Shown here: positions 33,229-42,145 of the stretch, piece after piece
How positions within the stretch are numbered: position 1 is the stretch's first letter
How the letters are laid out: each line of letters starts with the position of its first letter
Position numbers and translations under genes: made by a program
The notes under the pieces: generated by a model
What the model saw: the letters and a program-made list of their open reading frames with translations, nothing else
What the model was told of the DNA's origin: nothing
Database searches by the model: none
Assembly (NCBI GenBank): GCA_040387555.1
Contig: JAZKDO010000005.1
Location: 310,001 to 374,000, forward strand
Reading direction: 5' to 3'
From: UBA4416 sp040387555
GTDB lineage: Bacteria; Bacteroidota; Bacteroidia; B-17B0; Aurantibacillaceae
Length of the DNA stretch: 64,000 nucleotides

Positions 33229-34164
33229 ATGACAGGCTTAGTTGTAAAATCTACCGGAAGTTGGTACGCTGTGCGTATTGGTAATGATGAGGTTATTGAA
33301 TGCCGTTTAAAAGGGAAAATACGTTTGGAAGATAGAAAAACTACAAACCCTGTGGCTGTTGGAGACATTGTGGATGTTGACCGTGACAAGGATGGCAGTA
33401 ATCAAATCACTAATATCCATCAGCGCAAGAATTATATCATTCGTAAATCCATTAACCTTTCAAAGCAAGCACACATCATTGCCAGTAATTTAGATCAGGC
33501 GGTTTTAGTGGCTACGCTTGTTGCTCCGCGAACATCGCTTGGCTTTATTGACCGTTTTTTAGTTACTGCTGAAGCTTACGGTATACCTGCCAGAATCATC
33601 TTTAATAAGAAAGATTTGTTAGACGAAGAAATGCTCGAACTTCAAAATGACATGATGAAGCTGTACACTGATATTGGATATGAATGTTATGCGGTTTCTT
33701 CTTTTGATAAAAATGATATTGAGTTTATAAAAACACTTTTAAAAGATAGAACAACTTTAATTGCTGGCCACAGTGGAGTAGGGAAGTCTACGCTTGTAAA
33801 TGCGATTGACACGCGCCTCGATCTAAAAGTAGGAGATATTTCTTCAGCACATTTAAAAGGAATGCATACAACAACATTTGCAGAGTTATTTCCTTTGTCT
33901 TTCGGGGGTAACATCATTGATTCTCCCGGCATTAAAGAATTAGGGTTGGTAGAAATGAAGAAGGAAGAAGTGGCTCATTATTTCCCTGAAATGGCTGCTC
34001 GTATGAATGATTGTAAATTTAATAATTGCCTACATGTTAATGAACCAGGCTGTGCTATTCTAAGTGCAGTTGAAGCCGGAGAGATTTCTTCCGAAAGATA
34101 TCAAAGCTATTTAGGAATTTTAAATGGCGAAGAAATGGATTGGAAAGAGTGGGAAATCCGATAA
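33229..34164 (+). CDS. rsgA: Ribosome small subunit-dependent GTPase A (RsgA)
   Basis: 311 residues from ATG 33229 (MTGLVVKSTGSWYAV, the usual start); an upstream reading from 33184 would include the repeat. N-terminal OB fold, then a circularly permuted GTPase with G4 NKKD, G1 GHSGVGKST (about 180-188), G2 in TTTFAELFPL and G3 DSPG, and a C-terminal zinc finger (CKFNNCLHVNEPGCA) with three Cys and one His. It checks late 30S assembly. Close spacing of its promoter predicts a leaderless mRNA. Confidence 0.95.
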   Translation: MTGLVVKSTGSWYAVRIGNDEVIECRLKGKIRLEDRKTTNPVAVGDIVDVDRDKDGSNQITNIHQRKNYIIRKSINLSKQAHIIASNLDQAVLVATLVAPRTSLGFIDRFLVTAEAYGIPARIIFNKKDLLDEEMLELQNDMMKLYTDIGYECYAVSSFDKNDIEFIKTLLKDRTTLIAGHSGVGKSTLVNAIDTRLDLKVGDISSAHLKGMHTTTFAELFPLSFGGNIIDSPGIKELGLVEMKKEEVAHYFPEMAARMNDCKFNNCLHVNEPGCAILSAVEAGEISSERYQSYLGILNGEEMDWKEWEIR

Positions 34165-34233
34165 AGTAATCTTTAAAATTATGCAGTATAACATGTAGTT
34201 TTTACATTTTATCTAATTTGTTATGCCGGAAAC

Positions 34234-34264
34234 TTGCAGAACAAAAATAGTTTCTTTAGTTTTG
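34234..34264 (+). promoter_or_regulatory. Promoter of the TetR-efflux operon (Bacteroidota consensus)
   Basis: TTG (34234-34236), 20 nt, TAGTTTTG (34257-34264). It lies 3' of an ATG at 34223, which therefore cannot be the start, and 9 nt before the ATG at 34274. Confidence 0.7.
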
Positions 34265-34273
34265 TTCCCGAAA

Positions 34274-34888
34274 ATGGAACCGCAAGAAAAAATATTAAAA
34301 ATTGCTTTAGAGTTATTCTTTAAATATGGAATTAAAAGAGTGACGATGGATGACATTGCTAAAGAATTAGGGATGTCAAAAAAAACAATCTATCAGTATT
34401 TTAAAGAAAAAGATGACATCGTAAATAAATTATGTGAGATTGAGATGAGTAAACATCAGAAAAAATTTGAAGATGTTTATCTGTTGTCAAAAGACCCTAT
34501 TCATGAAATCATGCTCATTTCAGAAAACATGAAAGAGATGATGCAGCACATTAATCCGATGTTCTTTTTAGATTTGCAGAAGTTTCATCCAAACGCTTTT
34601 CTGCAATTCCAAACTTTTAAAGAGGACTGTGCTTTTAATGATATTTTAAGAAATATTAAAAAGGGAAAAGAAGAAGGATATTACAAATCTGATATCGATG
34701 ATGAATTTGTAGCCCGTTATCGTTTGGCGCAAATTGATATGCTGATGTTCGGAAATTATTTTTCGTTTGATAAACTTAGTTTTTCAAAGTCCCATGAATT
34801 AGTTCTCGATATGTTTGTTTACGGAATCTGCACTATTAAAGGTCATAAATTGATTAACGCGTATAAGAAAATTAAAGAACAGGAATAA
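34274..34888 (+). CDS. TetR/AcrR family transcriptional regulator
   Basis: 204 residues from ATG 34274. N-terminal HTH: EKILKIALELFFKYGIKRVT, then MDDIAKELGMSKKTIYQYFKEKDD, followed by an all-helical ligand domain. It precedes the TolC-MFP-RND genes by 10 nt on the same strand, so it is probably the local repressor and autoregulates the operon. The start is chosen from the promoter, which lies downstream of the earlier ATG at 34223. Confidence 0.9.
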   Translation: MEPQEKILKIALELFFKYGIKRVTMDDIAKELGMSKKTIYQYFKEKDDIVNKLCEIEMSKHQKKFEDVYLLSKDPIHEIMLISENMKEMMQHINPMFFLDLQKFHPNAFLQFQTFKEDCAFNDILRNIKKGKEEGYYKSDIDDEFVARYRLAQIDMLMFGNYFSFDKLSFSKSHELVLDMFVYGICTIKGHKLINAYKKIKEQE

Positions 34889-34898
34889 AAACATTTAT

Positions 34899-36314
34899 AT
34901 GATTAAATTACACAACAACACAATAATACTGGCATTCGCAGCACTGGTATTTCAGGCAAAATCACAGGAGACAACATCAAATTCTTTTAGCTTGCAGCAA
35001 TCCATTGATTATGCTTACAAGAACAGCCCTAACCATTTGAATGCTCAGAATGATGTTCTGATGGCGAAATACAAGCGTAAAGAGGTAATAGGAATGGCCA
35101 TGCCTCAAATTACCGGAAGCGTTGACATGAAAAACTTTATAGTTATTCCAACACAGGTTATCCCAAATTTTATCGCACCTGCAATTTATCAGGGAGTACT
35201 AGCTTCTCAAAATCCTCCTATGCAGCCTCAACCTGGTGATCCTAAAATGGATCCCGGAAATTATCCTGCACTGGAAGCCCAATTCGGAACAAGATATCAA
35301 ACAACTGCAGGTTTAAATGCTTCCTTATTAGTTTTTAGTGCCGATTATTTAGTGGGATTAAAAGCCACAAAAGAAATGATTGCCTTAATGAACATTGGTG
35401 TTGAAAGAACAAAAGCAGAAACTGTGAGTGGAGTTTCCAAAGCGTATTACGGCGTATTGGTAAATAAAGAGCGTATTAAATTGCTTGAAGCTAACATGAC
35501 CAAACTGGAAAAATTACTGAATGATACAAAAGCCTTTAACCAACAGGGTTTTGTAGAGCAGATTGATGTAGATCGTCTTGAAGTCGCTTTTAATAATCTG
35601 ACCACTGAAAAGCAAAAAATTGAACGACTGATCACACTGAGTGAAAATGTCTTGAAATTTCAGATGGGTTACACAGGTAAAGATAACTTGGTATTAACAG
35701 ATTCTTTGGTACTAAAAGATAAGACGGAAATTGATGCATCAAAAATCGACGTCACGAAACGTTCTGAATTCCAAATGTTAGAAACACAGCAACGATTGTA
35801 TGATATAAATGTTAAACGCCTGAAATTTGGGTATATGCCTACTATTGTGGCATATGGTAGTGTTTCCGCAAGTGGAATGGGAAATGATCTAAACTATGTC
35901 GGAATTATACATAAATATTATCAAACGCAATTGATTGGGGCTACTCTCTCTCTAAATGTATTTGACGGACTGCAACGCCATAATAAAATTCAACAAGCAA
36001 AACTTGACTTTAAAAAAGGAGAGAATAGCATGAAGAATCTCCAATTAGCTATAGAATTGGAAGGCGCTTCCTCTGCGATTAATTTTAATAACGCGGTACT
36101 TTCTTTGCAAACGCAAAAAAGAAATTTAGAGTTAGCCCAAAACATCTACAATGTATCTCAAAAAAAATACGAACAGGGTGTTGGATCAAATTTAGAAGTA
36201 ATAAATGCTCAAACTTCTCTTAAAGAATCCGAAACAAATTATTTCAACGCTGTTTATGATATGTTGATTTATAAAATCGATTATTCAAAAGCTATTGGAA
36301 CTCTGGGTAAATAA
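34899..36314 (+). CDS. TolC family outer membrane efflux protein
   Basis: 471 residues with a signal peptide (LAFAALVFQAKSQ). Two alternating long-helix/beta segments of the OEP family: FSLQQSIDYAYKNSPNH near the start; VSGVSKAYYGVLVNKERIKLLEANMTKLEKLL and the symmetric QNIYNVSQKKYEQGVGSNLEVINAQTSLKESE near the C-terminus. It forms the outer-membrane channel for the RND pump encoded by the next genes. Confidence 0.93.
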   Translation: MIKLHNNTIILAFAALVFQAKSQETTSNSFSLQQSIDYAYKNSPNHLNAQNDVLMAKYKRKEVIGMAMPQITGSVDMKNFIVIPTQVIPNFIAPAIYQGVLASQNPPMQPQPGDPKMDPGNYPALEAQFGTRYQTTAGLNASLLVFSADYLVGLKATKEMIALMNIGVERTKAETVSGVSKAYYGVLVNKERIKLLEANMTKLEKLLNDTKAFNQQGFVEQIDVDRLEVAFNNLTTEKQKIERLITLSENVLKFQMGYTGKDNLVLTDSLVLKDKTEIDASKIDVTKRSEFQMLETQQRLYDINVKRLKFGYMPTIVAYGSVSASGMGNDLNYVGIIHKYYQTQLIGATLSLNVFDGLQRHNKIQQAKLDFKKGENSMKNLQLAIELEGASSAINFNNAVLSLQTQKRNLELAQNIYNVSQKKYEQGVGSNLEVINAQTSLKESETNYFNAVYDMLIYKIDYSKAIGTLGK

Positions 36315-36346
36315 ATATCAAAAAAACTTATTTAAATATATATTAT

Positions 36347-37483
36347 ATGTCAACTATCAAAAATCAAATAACCAATTTTAAAAATGTTTTAATTCCTGCA
36401 ATCGCTTTTTCTTTGGCATTGTCTTCCTGTGGTGGCAAACAGGATGAAAGTCTTACTGATCTCAAAGCAAAACAAGCCGAGTTAAAAACACAATTATCGG
36501 AGGTTTCCGCTAAAATTTCGAAATTAGAGGGAGACTCAGGAAGAAAATTTGTGCTGGTAGAAGCGGCTCCTGTTACGCCTGAAATTTTCAAAACCTATAT
36601 CAATGTTCAGGGTAGGGTAGATGCTGATCAAAATGTTTCTTTATCCTCTGAAATGCCAGGCACTATCACTAAAATAAACGTGAAGCCAGGCGAAGAAGTT
36701 AGAAAAGGACAGGTTTTGGCTGAAACTGACGCACGTGCATTACAACAAAGTATTTCTGATCTGCAAACAAATTCTGACCTGGTAACTCAAATGTATAACA
36801 AACAAAAAGCATTATGGGACCAAAAGATCGGTACAGAAGTTCAATTCCTTCAGGCAAAAACACAAAAAGAAAGTATGGAGAAAAAATTGGGAACCTTACA
36901 GGAACAAGTGCGTATGACAAAAATTATTTCGCCTATTGATGGTACGGTTGATGCAGTAGATATTAAACTTGGTCAACTAACGGCTCCGGGTATGCCCGCT
37001 ATCAGGGTTATTAATTTCAGTAATTTAAAATTAAAAGCTGATCTTGCTGAAAGCTATGCTTCTAAAGTTCATAAAGGCGATGAGGTAATGGTTAAATTTC
37101 CTGATTCTGATGACACTTTAACGTCGCGTGTAATTTACTCGTCGAGAGCTATTAATACATTAAATAGAACATTTGGTGTAGAGGTTGCCCTGGATAACCA
37201 GAAGGAATATCATCCGAATCAGATCGCGATATTAAATATAAATGATTATAGATCTTCTAAACCCACAATAGCTATCCCTTTGAATTTCGTTCAAAAAGAT
37301 TTAAAAGGAAGGCGCTTTGTTTTAGTAGCTGATAATAAAAAAGCAGCAAAACGGTCAGTAACCTTGGGTAAAGAATATAATGGTAAGGTTGAGATTTTAA
37401 GTGGACTTTCAGCAGAGGATTTATTAATTACCTCAGGATACAGTGGCTTAAATGAAGGTGACGCTATTGAAATTAAAAAATAA
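36347..37483 (+). CDS. RND efflux periplasmic adaptor lipoprotein (MFP)
   Basis: 378 residues. Lipobox LALSSC with Cys28, a coiled-coil start (DLKAKQAELKTQLSEVSAKI), the biotinyl-lipoyl half-motif GTITKINVKPGEEVRKGQVLAE, a helical hairpin, then the second half-motif SPIDGTVDAVDIKLGQ and a beta-barrel. It connects the TolC protein (32 nt upstream) to the RND pump (41 nt downstream). Confidence 0.93.
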   Translation: MSTIKNQITNFKNVLIPAIAFSLALSSCGGKQDESLTDLKAKQAELKTQLSEVSAKISKLEGDSGRKFVLVEAAPVTPEIFKTYINVQGRVDADQNVSLSSEMPGTITKINVKPGEEVRKGQVLAETDARALQQSISDLQTNSDLVTQMYNKQKALWDQKIGTEVQFLQAKTQKESMEKKLGTLQEQVRMTKIISPIDGTVDAVDIKLGQLTAPGMPAIRVINFSNLKLKADLAESYASKVHKGDEVMVKFPDSDDTLTSRVIYSSRAINTLNRTFGVEVALDNQKEYHPNQIAILNINDYRSSKPTIAIPLNFVQKDLKGRRFVLVADNKKAAKRSVTLGKEYNGKVEILSGLSAEDLLITSGYSGLNEGDAIEIKK

Positions 37484-37524
37484 ACTGAAATTCTAAAAAT
37501 AAATCAAATTCAAAATTATTAAGT

Positions 37525-40500
37525 ATGGATTTCAAGCAATTTAAACCAAGTAGTTGGTCAATTGATAATAAAACGGCGATATACATCGTTACGATCATTA
37601 TTTCCATTTGGGGAATAATGTCATATAATAAACTACCCAAAGAGAGTTTTCCTGATATCGTAGTTCCTAAATTTTTCATCAGTACTGTTTACGCAGGTAA
37701 CTCGCCAAGCAATATTGAAAATACCATTACCAAGCCTTTGGAGAAGAAATTAAAGTCTATTCCGGGTGTTAAAAAATTGACAAGTAATTCAATGCAGGAT
37801 GTGTCATTAATTACGGTGGAATTTAATACTAATATAGGTATTGATAAAGCACGACAATCAGTGAAGGATAAGGTAGATGAAGCAAAATCTGATTTACCGT
37901 CAGGGTTAACCCGTCAACCTTTTGTAAAGGAGCTCGCATTTTCTGAATTGCCTATTATGTATATCAATATTGCAGGTGACATGGACCTGCAAAAATTAAA
38001 AGAATATGCAGATGACCTGAAAGACAGGATTGAAAGTTTAAAAGAGATTACCGAAGTTAAAATGGTTGGTGCTCCGGATCGGGAAATTCAGGTGAACCTG
38101 GATATGTATAAGATGCAGGCTATGCAGTTAACAATGGGAGATTTAGAGCGTTCAATCGGCTATGAGAATGTGACAATAAGTGGTGGACAAATTCCTATGG
38201 ATGGAACTAAAAGAACCATCAGTATCAAAAACGAATTTAAAACGGTTGATGAATTGAAAGAATTAGTTATCTCTTCGCAATCAGGCGCAAAAATGTACTT
38301 AAAAGATTTCGCTCAGATTATTGATACAGTTAAAGAGACGGAGAGTTATGCACGTCTTGCGGGAAAAAATGTCATCACGTTAAATGTAATTAAGCGTGCT
38401 GGTGAAAATTTAATTTCTGCTTCTGATAAAATTAAAGAAACGATTGAGGAGTTAAAGAAAACAGAATTTCCGTCTAATATAGATGTAAAAATTACAGCCG
38501 ACCAATCCGATAAAACCAAGCTAACACTTCACGATCTGATAAATACAATTATCATCGGATTTATTTTGGTTACACTGATTCTTATGTTCTTTATGGGTGT
38601 AACTAACGCTTTGTTTGTTGCCCTTTCTGTTCCCTTATCTATGTTTATCGCATTTATATTTATGCCAACAATGGGGTTTAGTTTGAACATGATTGTACTA
38701 TTTGCATTCTTACTTGCTTTGGGTATAGTAGTGGATGATGCTATTGTAGTAATTGAAAATACCCACCGGATATTTGATAATGGAAAAGTAGAAATTAAAA
38801 CTGCGGCAAAAAAAGCGGCAGGAGAAGTTTTCTTGCCTGTTTTAAGTGGCACTATTACAACACTTGCTCCTTTTATTCCTTTAGCTTTTTGGCCCGGCAT
38901 TATTGGTAAGTTCATGTTTTTCTTGCCAATTACTTTGATCATTACTTTGTTAGCTTCATTATTTGTAGCATATATAATCAACCCGGTTTTTGCTGTGGAT
39001 TTTATGAAGCCTCACCATGAGGAGTTTAAGCAGTACGGAAAAATTACCCGTAAAGCATGGTTGCGATTACTGGTTTACGCTTTAGTGGCAGTGATATGTT
39101 ATGCGGCAGGACACGTGGCTTTTGGTAACCTAATGATTTTCTTTGCTTCGTTTATGGTAATTCATCGTTTGTTCCTTTACAAAGTCATCGAAAACTTTCA
39201 AACAAAAGCCTGGCCTTCGTTTCAAAGAGGGTATACAAACTTATTGATATGGGGTTTAAAGCGTCCGTACATGTTGTTGGTTTATACTATTGGTTTATTT
39301 ATCTTTTCTATTTTCCTGATGAAGGTACGTTCACCAAACGTCGTATTTTTCCCGCAAGGCGATCCTAACAATGTATTTGTTTATGTAAAATTACCTGAAG
39401 GAACTGATCCTTCAAAAACGAATGAGGTAATGAAAATTGTCGAGAAAAAAGTAAATGCGATCATAGGAGAAAATAATCCAATCGTTTCTTCTATGATTAC
39501 TAATGTTACAATTGGGGTAACAGATCCTCAGGATGAAGATCAAAGCTCCTACGCAAATCGTGGAAAAATTGCAATTAATTTTGTGGAATTTAGTGAGCGA
39601 AATGGTGAAAGTACGATGACGTATTTGAAAGAGATTCAGTCCACAAAATGGAATATTGCCGGCGCTGAGATAACTGCAAATAAAGAACAGGCAGGGCCAC
39701 CAGTTGGAAAGCCTATTAACATTGAAATTCGTGGTGATAAGTTTGAGGAACTTGTAGACAATGCTCAAAAATTAAAACGTTTCCTACAGGATTCGGATGT
39801 TCCGGGCGTGGCTGATTTAAAAACAGATTTCGTTGATAATAAACCAGAAATAGTTTTTGATGTTGACCGTGAACGTGCTAACCGTGAAGGAATTTCATCC
39901 GCTCAATTAGCAATGGAAATCCGCAAAGCTGTTTTCGGTATTGATAATCCGAGTAAGTTCCGTGATGCGAATGATGAGTATCCGATTCAACTACGTTATA
40001 ATTATGATCAGCGAACGAACATTGAACAGATTAAAAATCTAAAAATTACATTTCGAGATATGAATATGATGGGGATGATCCGTTCTGTTCCTTTATCTTC
40101 TTTTTGTGATGTGCGTTATGAAAATACTTATGGAGGGATAAAGCGTAAACAAAATAAACGAGTAATAACTTTGTCTTCAGATGTGTTAGAAGGATTTAAT
40201 GCAAATAATGTTGTGGCACAATTAGAGAATGCTGCGAAGGGATACCGACCTACTGGAGCCGTAGAGGTAAAATTTACCGGACAACAGGAAGAACAGGCTG
40301 AAACAGGTGCATTCCTTGGCAGTGCAATGATTACAGCAATCGGAATTATTTTATTAGTTCTTGTAATTCAGTTCAACTCCATTGGCAAACCGATCATAAT
40401 TTTGTCGGAAATTGTATTAAGTGTGATTGGTGTACTATTGGGAACCGCCATTTTTAAAATGGATATGAGTATTGTAATGACCGGAATTGGTATTGTAGCT

Positions 40501-40986
40501 CTTGCAGGTATTGTTGTTCGGAATGGGATTTTATTGGTGGAATTTGCAGAAGAAGAAAGATTGAAAGGCATTTCTTTATATGAAGCAATTGTTGATGCTG
40601 GAAGAACCCGTATGACACCAGTTGTATTAACTGCAACAGCTGCAATATTGGGTTTAATTCCATTAGCTGTCGGATTAAATATTGATTTCGAGGGATTGTT
40701 AGCACATGGCGCACCCCATATTCATTTCGGCGGGGATAACGTTGTTTTCTGGGGCCCGTTAAGCTGGACTATGATCTTCGGATTAGCCTTCGCTACATTT
40801 TTAACATTGTTGCTAGTTCCGGCAATGTACTTAATTGCTGAACGTTTAAAGCGCAAGGCCGAGGTAATTTTGGCGCATTTTGATTTACCGAAAATTGTGA
40901 TGTATGTTCCGTTTTTTGTAGCTGTTTGTCAATTAATTCTTTGGTTGCAAAAGAAAAAACTGGATTATGGCAACTTAGACAGATAA
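37525..40986 (+). CDS. RND efflux transporter permease (AcrB/HAE1 family)
   Basis: 1153 residues, longer than the roughly 1030 of AcrB. Twelve core membrane helices and two large periplasmic loops; the proton-relay pair Asp404-Asp405 is in GIVVDDAIVVIENTH of TM4. The second half carries GIGIVALAGIVVRNGILLVEFAEEERL. An extra hydrophobic pair and linker occur between the two halves (about 495-580), and there is a long basic/hydrophobic tail (IVMYVPFFVAVCQLILWLQKKK). It exports drugs or endogenous amphiphiles by proton antiport. Last gene of the TetR-controlled operon, with a terminator after it. Confidence 0.95.
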   Translation: MDFKQFKPSSWSIDNKTAIYIVTIIISIWGIMSYNKLPKESFPDIVVPKFFISTVYAGNSPSNIENTITKPLEKKLKSIPGVKKLTSNSMQDVSLITVEFNTNIGIDKARQSVKDKVDEAKSDLPSGLTRQPFVKELAFSELPIMYINIAGDMDLQKLKEYADDLKDRIESLKEITEVKMVGAPDREIQVNLDMYKMQAMQLTMGDLERSIGYENVTISGGQIPMDGTKRTISIKNEFKTVDELKELVISSQSGAKMYLKDFAQIIDTVKETESYARLAGKNVITLNVIKRAGENLISASDKIKETIEELKKTEFPSNIDVKITADQSDKTKLTLHDLINTIIIGFILVTLILMFFMGVTNALFVALSVPLSMFIAFIFMPTMGFSLNMIVLFAFLLALGIVVDDAIVVIENTHRIFDNGKVEIKTAAKKAAGEVFLPVLSGTITTLAPFIPLAFWPGIIGKFMFFLPITLIITLLASLFVAYIINPVFAVDFMKPHHEEFKQYGKITRKAWLRLLVYALVAVICYAAGHVAFGNLMIFFASFMVIHRLFLYKVIENFQTKAWPSFQRGYTNLLIWGLKRPYMLLVYTIGLFIFSIFLMKVRSPNVVFFPQGDPNNVFVYVKLPEGTDPSKTNEVMKIVEKKVNAIIGENNPIVSSMITNVTIGVTDPQDEDQSSYANRGKIAINFVEFSERNGESTMTYLKEIQSTKWNIAGAEITANKEQAGPPVGKPINIEIRGDKFEELVDNAQKLKRFLQDSDVPGVADLKTDFVDNKPEIVFDVDRERANREGISSAQLAMEIRKAVFGIDNPSKFRDANDEYPIQLRYNYDQRTNIEQIKNLKITFRDMNMMGMIRSVPLSSFCDVRYENTYGGIKRKQNKRVITLSSDVLEGFNANNVVAQLENAAKGYRPTGAVEVKFTGQQEEQAETGAFLGSAMITAIGIILLVLVIQFNSIGKPIIILSEIVLSVIGVLLGTAIFKMDMSIVMTGIGIVALAGIVVRNGILLVEFAEEERLKGISLYEAIVDAGRTRMTPVVLTATAAILGLIPLAVGLNIDFEGLLAHGAPHIHFGGDNVVFWGPLSWTMIFGLAFATFLTLLLVPAMYLIAERLKRKAEVILAHFDLPKIVMYVPFFVAVCQLILWLQKKKLDYGNLDR

Positions 40987-40995
40987 ACTTGTTTT

Positions 40996-41024
40996 AAAAA
41001 GGGTAGCGAAAAGCTACCTTTTTT
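40996..41024 (+). terminator. Intrinsic terminator of the efflux operon
   Basis: GGTAGC (41002-41007) pairs with GCTACC (41013-41018), extended by an A run before and a T run after, followed by TTTTTT. It starts 10 nt after the permease stop. Confidence 0.88.
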
Positions 41025-41069
41025 GTTAATAAAATAGTGTGTTTTTAAGAACTGGCACTGCAAAGCTTC

Positions 41070-41099
41070 TTGTTTATTAAAAGAACTCTCTTATTTTTG
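41070..41099 (+). promoter_or_regulatory. Promoter of the lipoprotein gene at 41122
   Basis: TTG (41070-41072), 19 nt, TATTTTTG (41092-41099), 22 nt before the ATG. Confidence 0.65.
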
Positions 41100-41121
41100 T
41101 CTAAATTTTAAAAATTATAAA

Positions 41122-41973
41122 ATGAACAAATTATTTCTAATTGCCGGTATTACTTTCTCCGTTTTAATGGTTTCTTGTGGAGATAAACCTTCTGAAGAAA
41201 TTGCTGAAGAAGTAACTACTGAAACGCCTAAAGATACAACACCGATAACGGTAAATGAAGAAACAAAATTCAAGTTTGATTTTGCTATTGCTAATATTCC
41301 TTCGCCTGTTGGAAGTGTTAATGAGTTATCAAGTTGGGGCGTGGATTATAATAATGGGTTATTGGTTGATTCTAAAAAACAATTAGCTGCAAATAGTGAG
41401 TTTCATAAGGCAGTTGCTTTGGGTATTTACAATATTGATATGTCTTACGCTATGGTTAATAACAAAGGCGAAGATGTTTTAAAATATATGAAAACTGTTG
41501 TGAAAACTTCTGAGGAATTAGGTTTAAAAGGTGCAGTTGATCAAATGGTTGGAAAGCGTGCTGAGAAGAACTTAGGAAACAAAGATTCTTTATTAGCTAT
41601 CCTAGATGAAATCTTTATTAAAAGTGATTCTTATTTAAGAACAAATGAGCGTGTATACACAGCTTCTGCAGTGTTTGCTGGTTCATGGGTAGAGAGTTTA
41701 TATTTGACTTGCAAAATTGCCGAAAGCATTAATGATCCAGCAAATAAAGAGAAAGCATATAAACATTTATGGGATCAGCGTTTTTATTTAAAAAATTTAA
41801 CTGAACTTTTAAACGATTACAAAGACAAAAAAGAATGTGCAGCTTTAAACGATGAATTGAAAAAGATACATGCTGACATTGATGTTATTAAAGATCCAAA
41901 GAACATGAAAGATGCTGAATTCAAAAAAATATCTGAGAAGATTTTTGCTTTGAGGAATTCATTGATGAAATAA
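41122..41973 (+). CDS. Lipoprotein of unknown function (paralogue of 15257-16087)
   Basis: 283 residues. Lipobox LMVSC with Cys19, acidic/threonine linker, then a helical domain with the motif order of the lipoprotein at 15257-16087: ALGIYNIDMSYAMVNNKGED, SDSYLRTNERVYTASAVFAGSWVESLYLTCKIAES, and a C-terminal helix IFALRNSLM. Monocistronic, with its own promoter and a strong terminator. No enzymatic motif; likely an envelope structural or sensory protein. Confidence 0.78.
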   Translation: MNKLFLIAGITFSVLMVSCGDKPSEEIAEEVTTETPKDTTPITVNEETKFKFDFAIANIPSPVGSVNELSSWGVDYNNGLLVDSKKQLAANSEFHKAVALGIYNIDMSYAMVNNKGEDVLKYMKTVVKTSEELGLKGAVDQMVGKRAEKNLGNKDSLLAILDEIFIKSDSYLRTNERVYTASAVFAGSWVESLYLTCKIAESINDPANKEKAYKHLWDQRFYLKNLTELLNDYKDKKECAALNDELKKIHADIDVIKDPKNMKDAEFKKISEKIFALRNSLMK

Positions 41974-41993
41974 TAGGATAAAAGAATGTTTTC

Positions 41994-42026
41994 AAGCCCT
42001 CTGGTAATATCAGAGGGCTTTTTGTT
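41994..42026 (+). terminator. Intrinsic terminator after the lipoprotein gene
   Basis: AAGCCCTCTG (41994-42003) pairs perfectly with CAGAGGGCTT (42011-42020), 7-nt loop, followed by TTTGTTTT. Confidence 0.9.
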
Positions 42027-42084
42027 TTATATTAATGGAAAATCAATGTGACTAAACACTTTGAATCAAATCCTAAAGAATCAT

Positions 42085-42111
42085 AACCATCTGTGTTATC
42101 TGCGTTCCATT
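42085..42111 (+). repeat. Third copy of the dispersed repeat
   Basis: Relative of the arms at 33095-33212 (22 of 26 and 20 of 23 positions). It is in the same orientation, and at a similar place, as the rsgA copy: just upstream of a -7 box and a start codon. Confidence 0.65.
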
Positions 42112-42124
42112 AATAGATTTTCTG

Positions 42125-42132
42125 TAACTTTG
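42125..42132 (+). promoter_or_regulatory. Probable -7 element of the C45 gene
   Basis: TAACTTTG fits TAnnTTTG and ends 13 nt before the ATG at 42146. It lies 13 nt after the dispersed repeat. No exact -33 TTTG is seen. Confidence 0.5.
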
Positions 42133-42145
42133 CAGGCTTTAACTA

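Noticed and set aside
38529..39768. Antisense frames inside the RND permease
   Set aside because: Shadows of a well-conserved 1153-residue permease.
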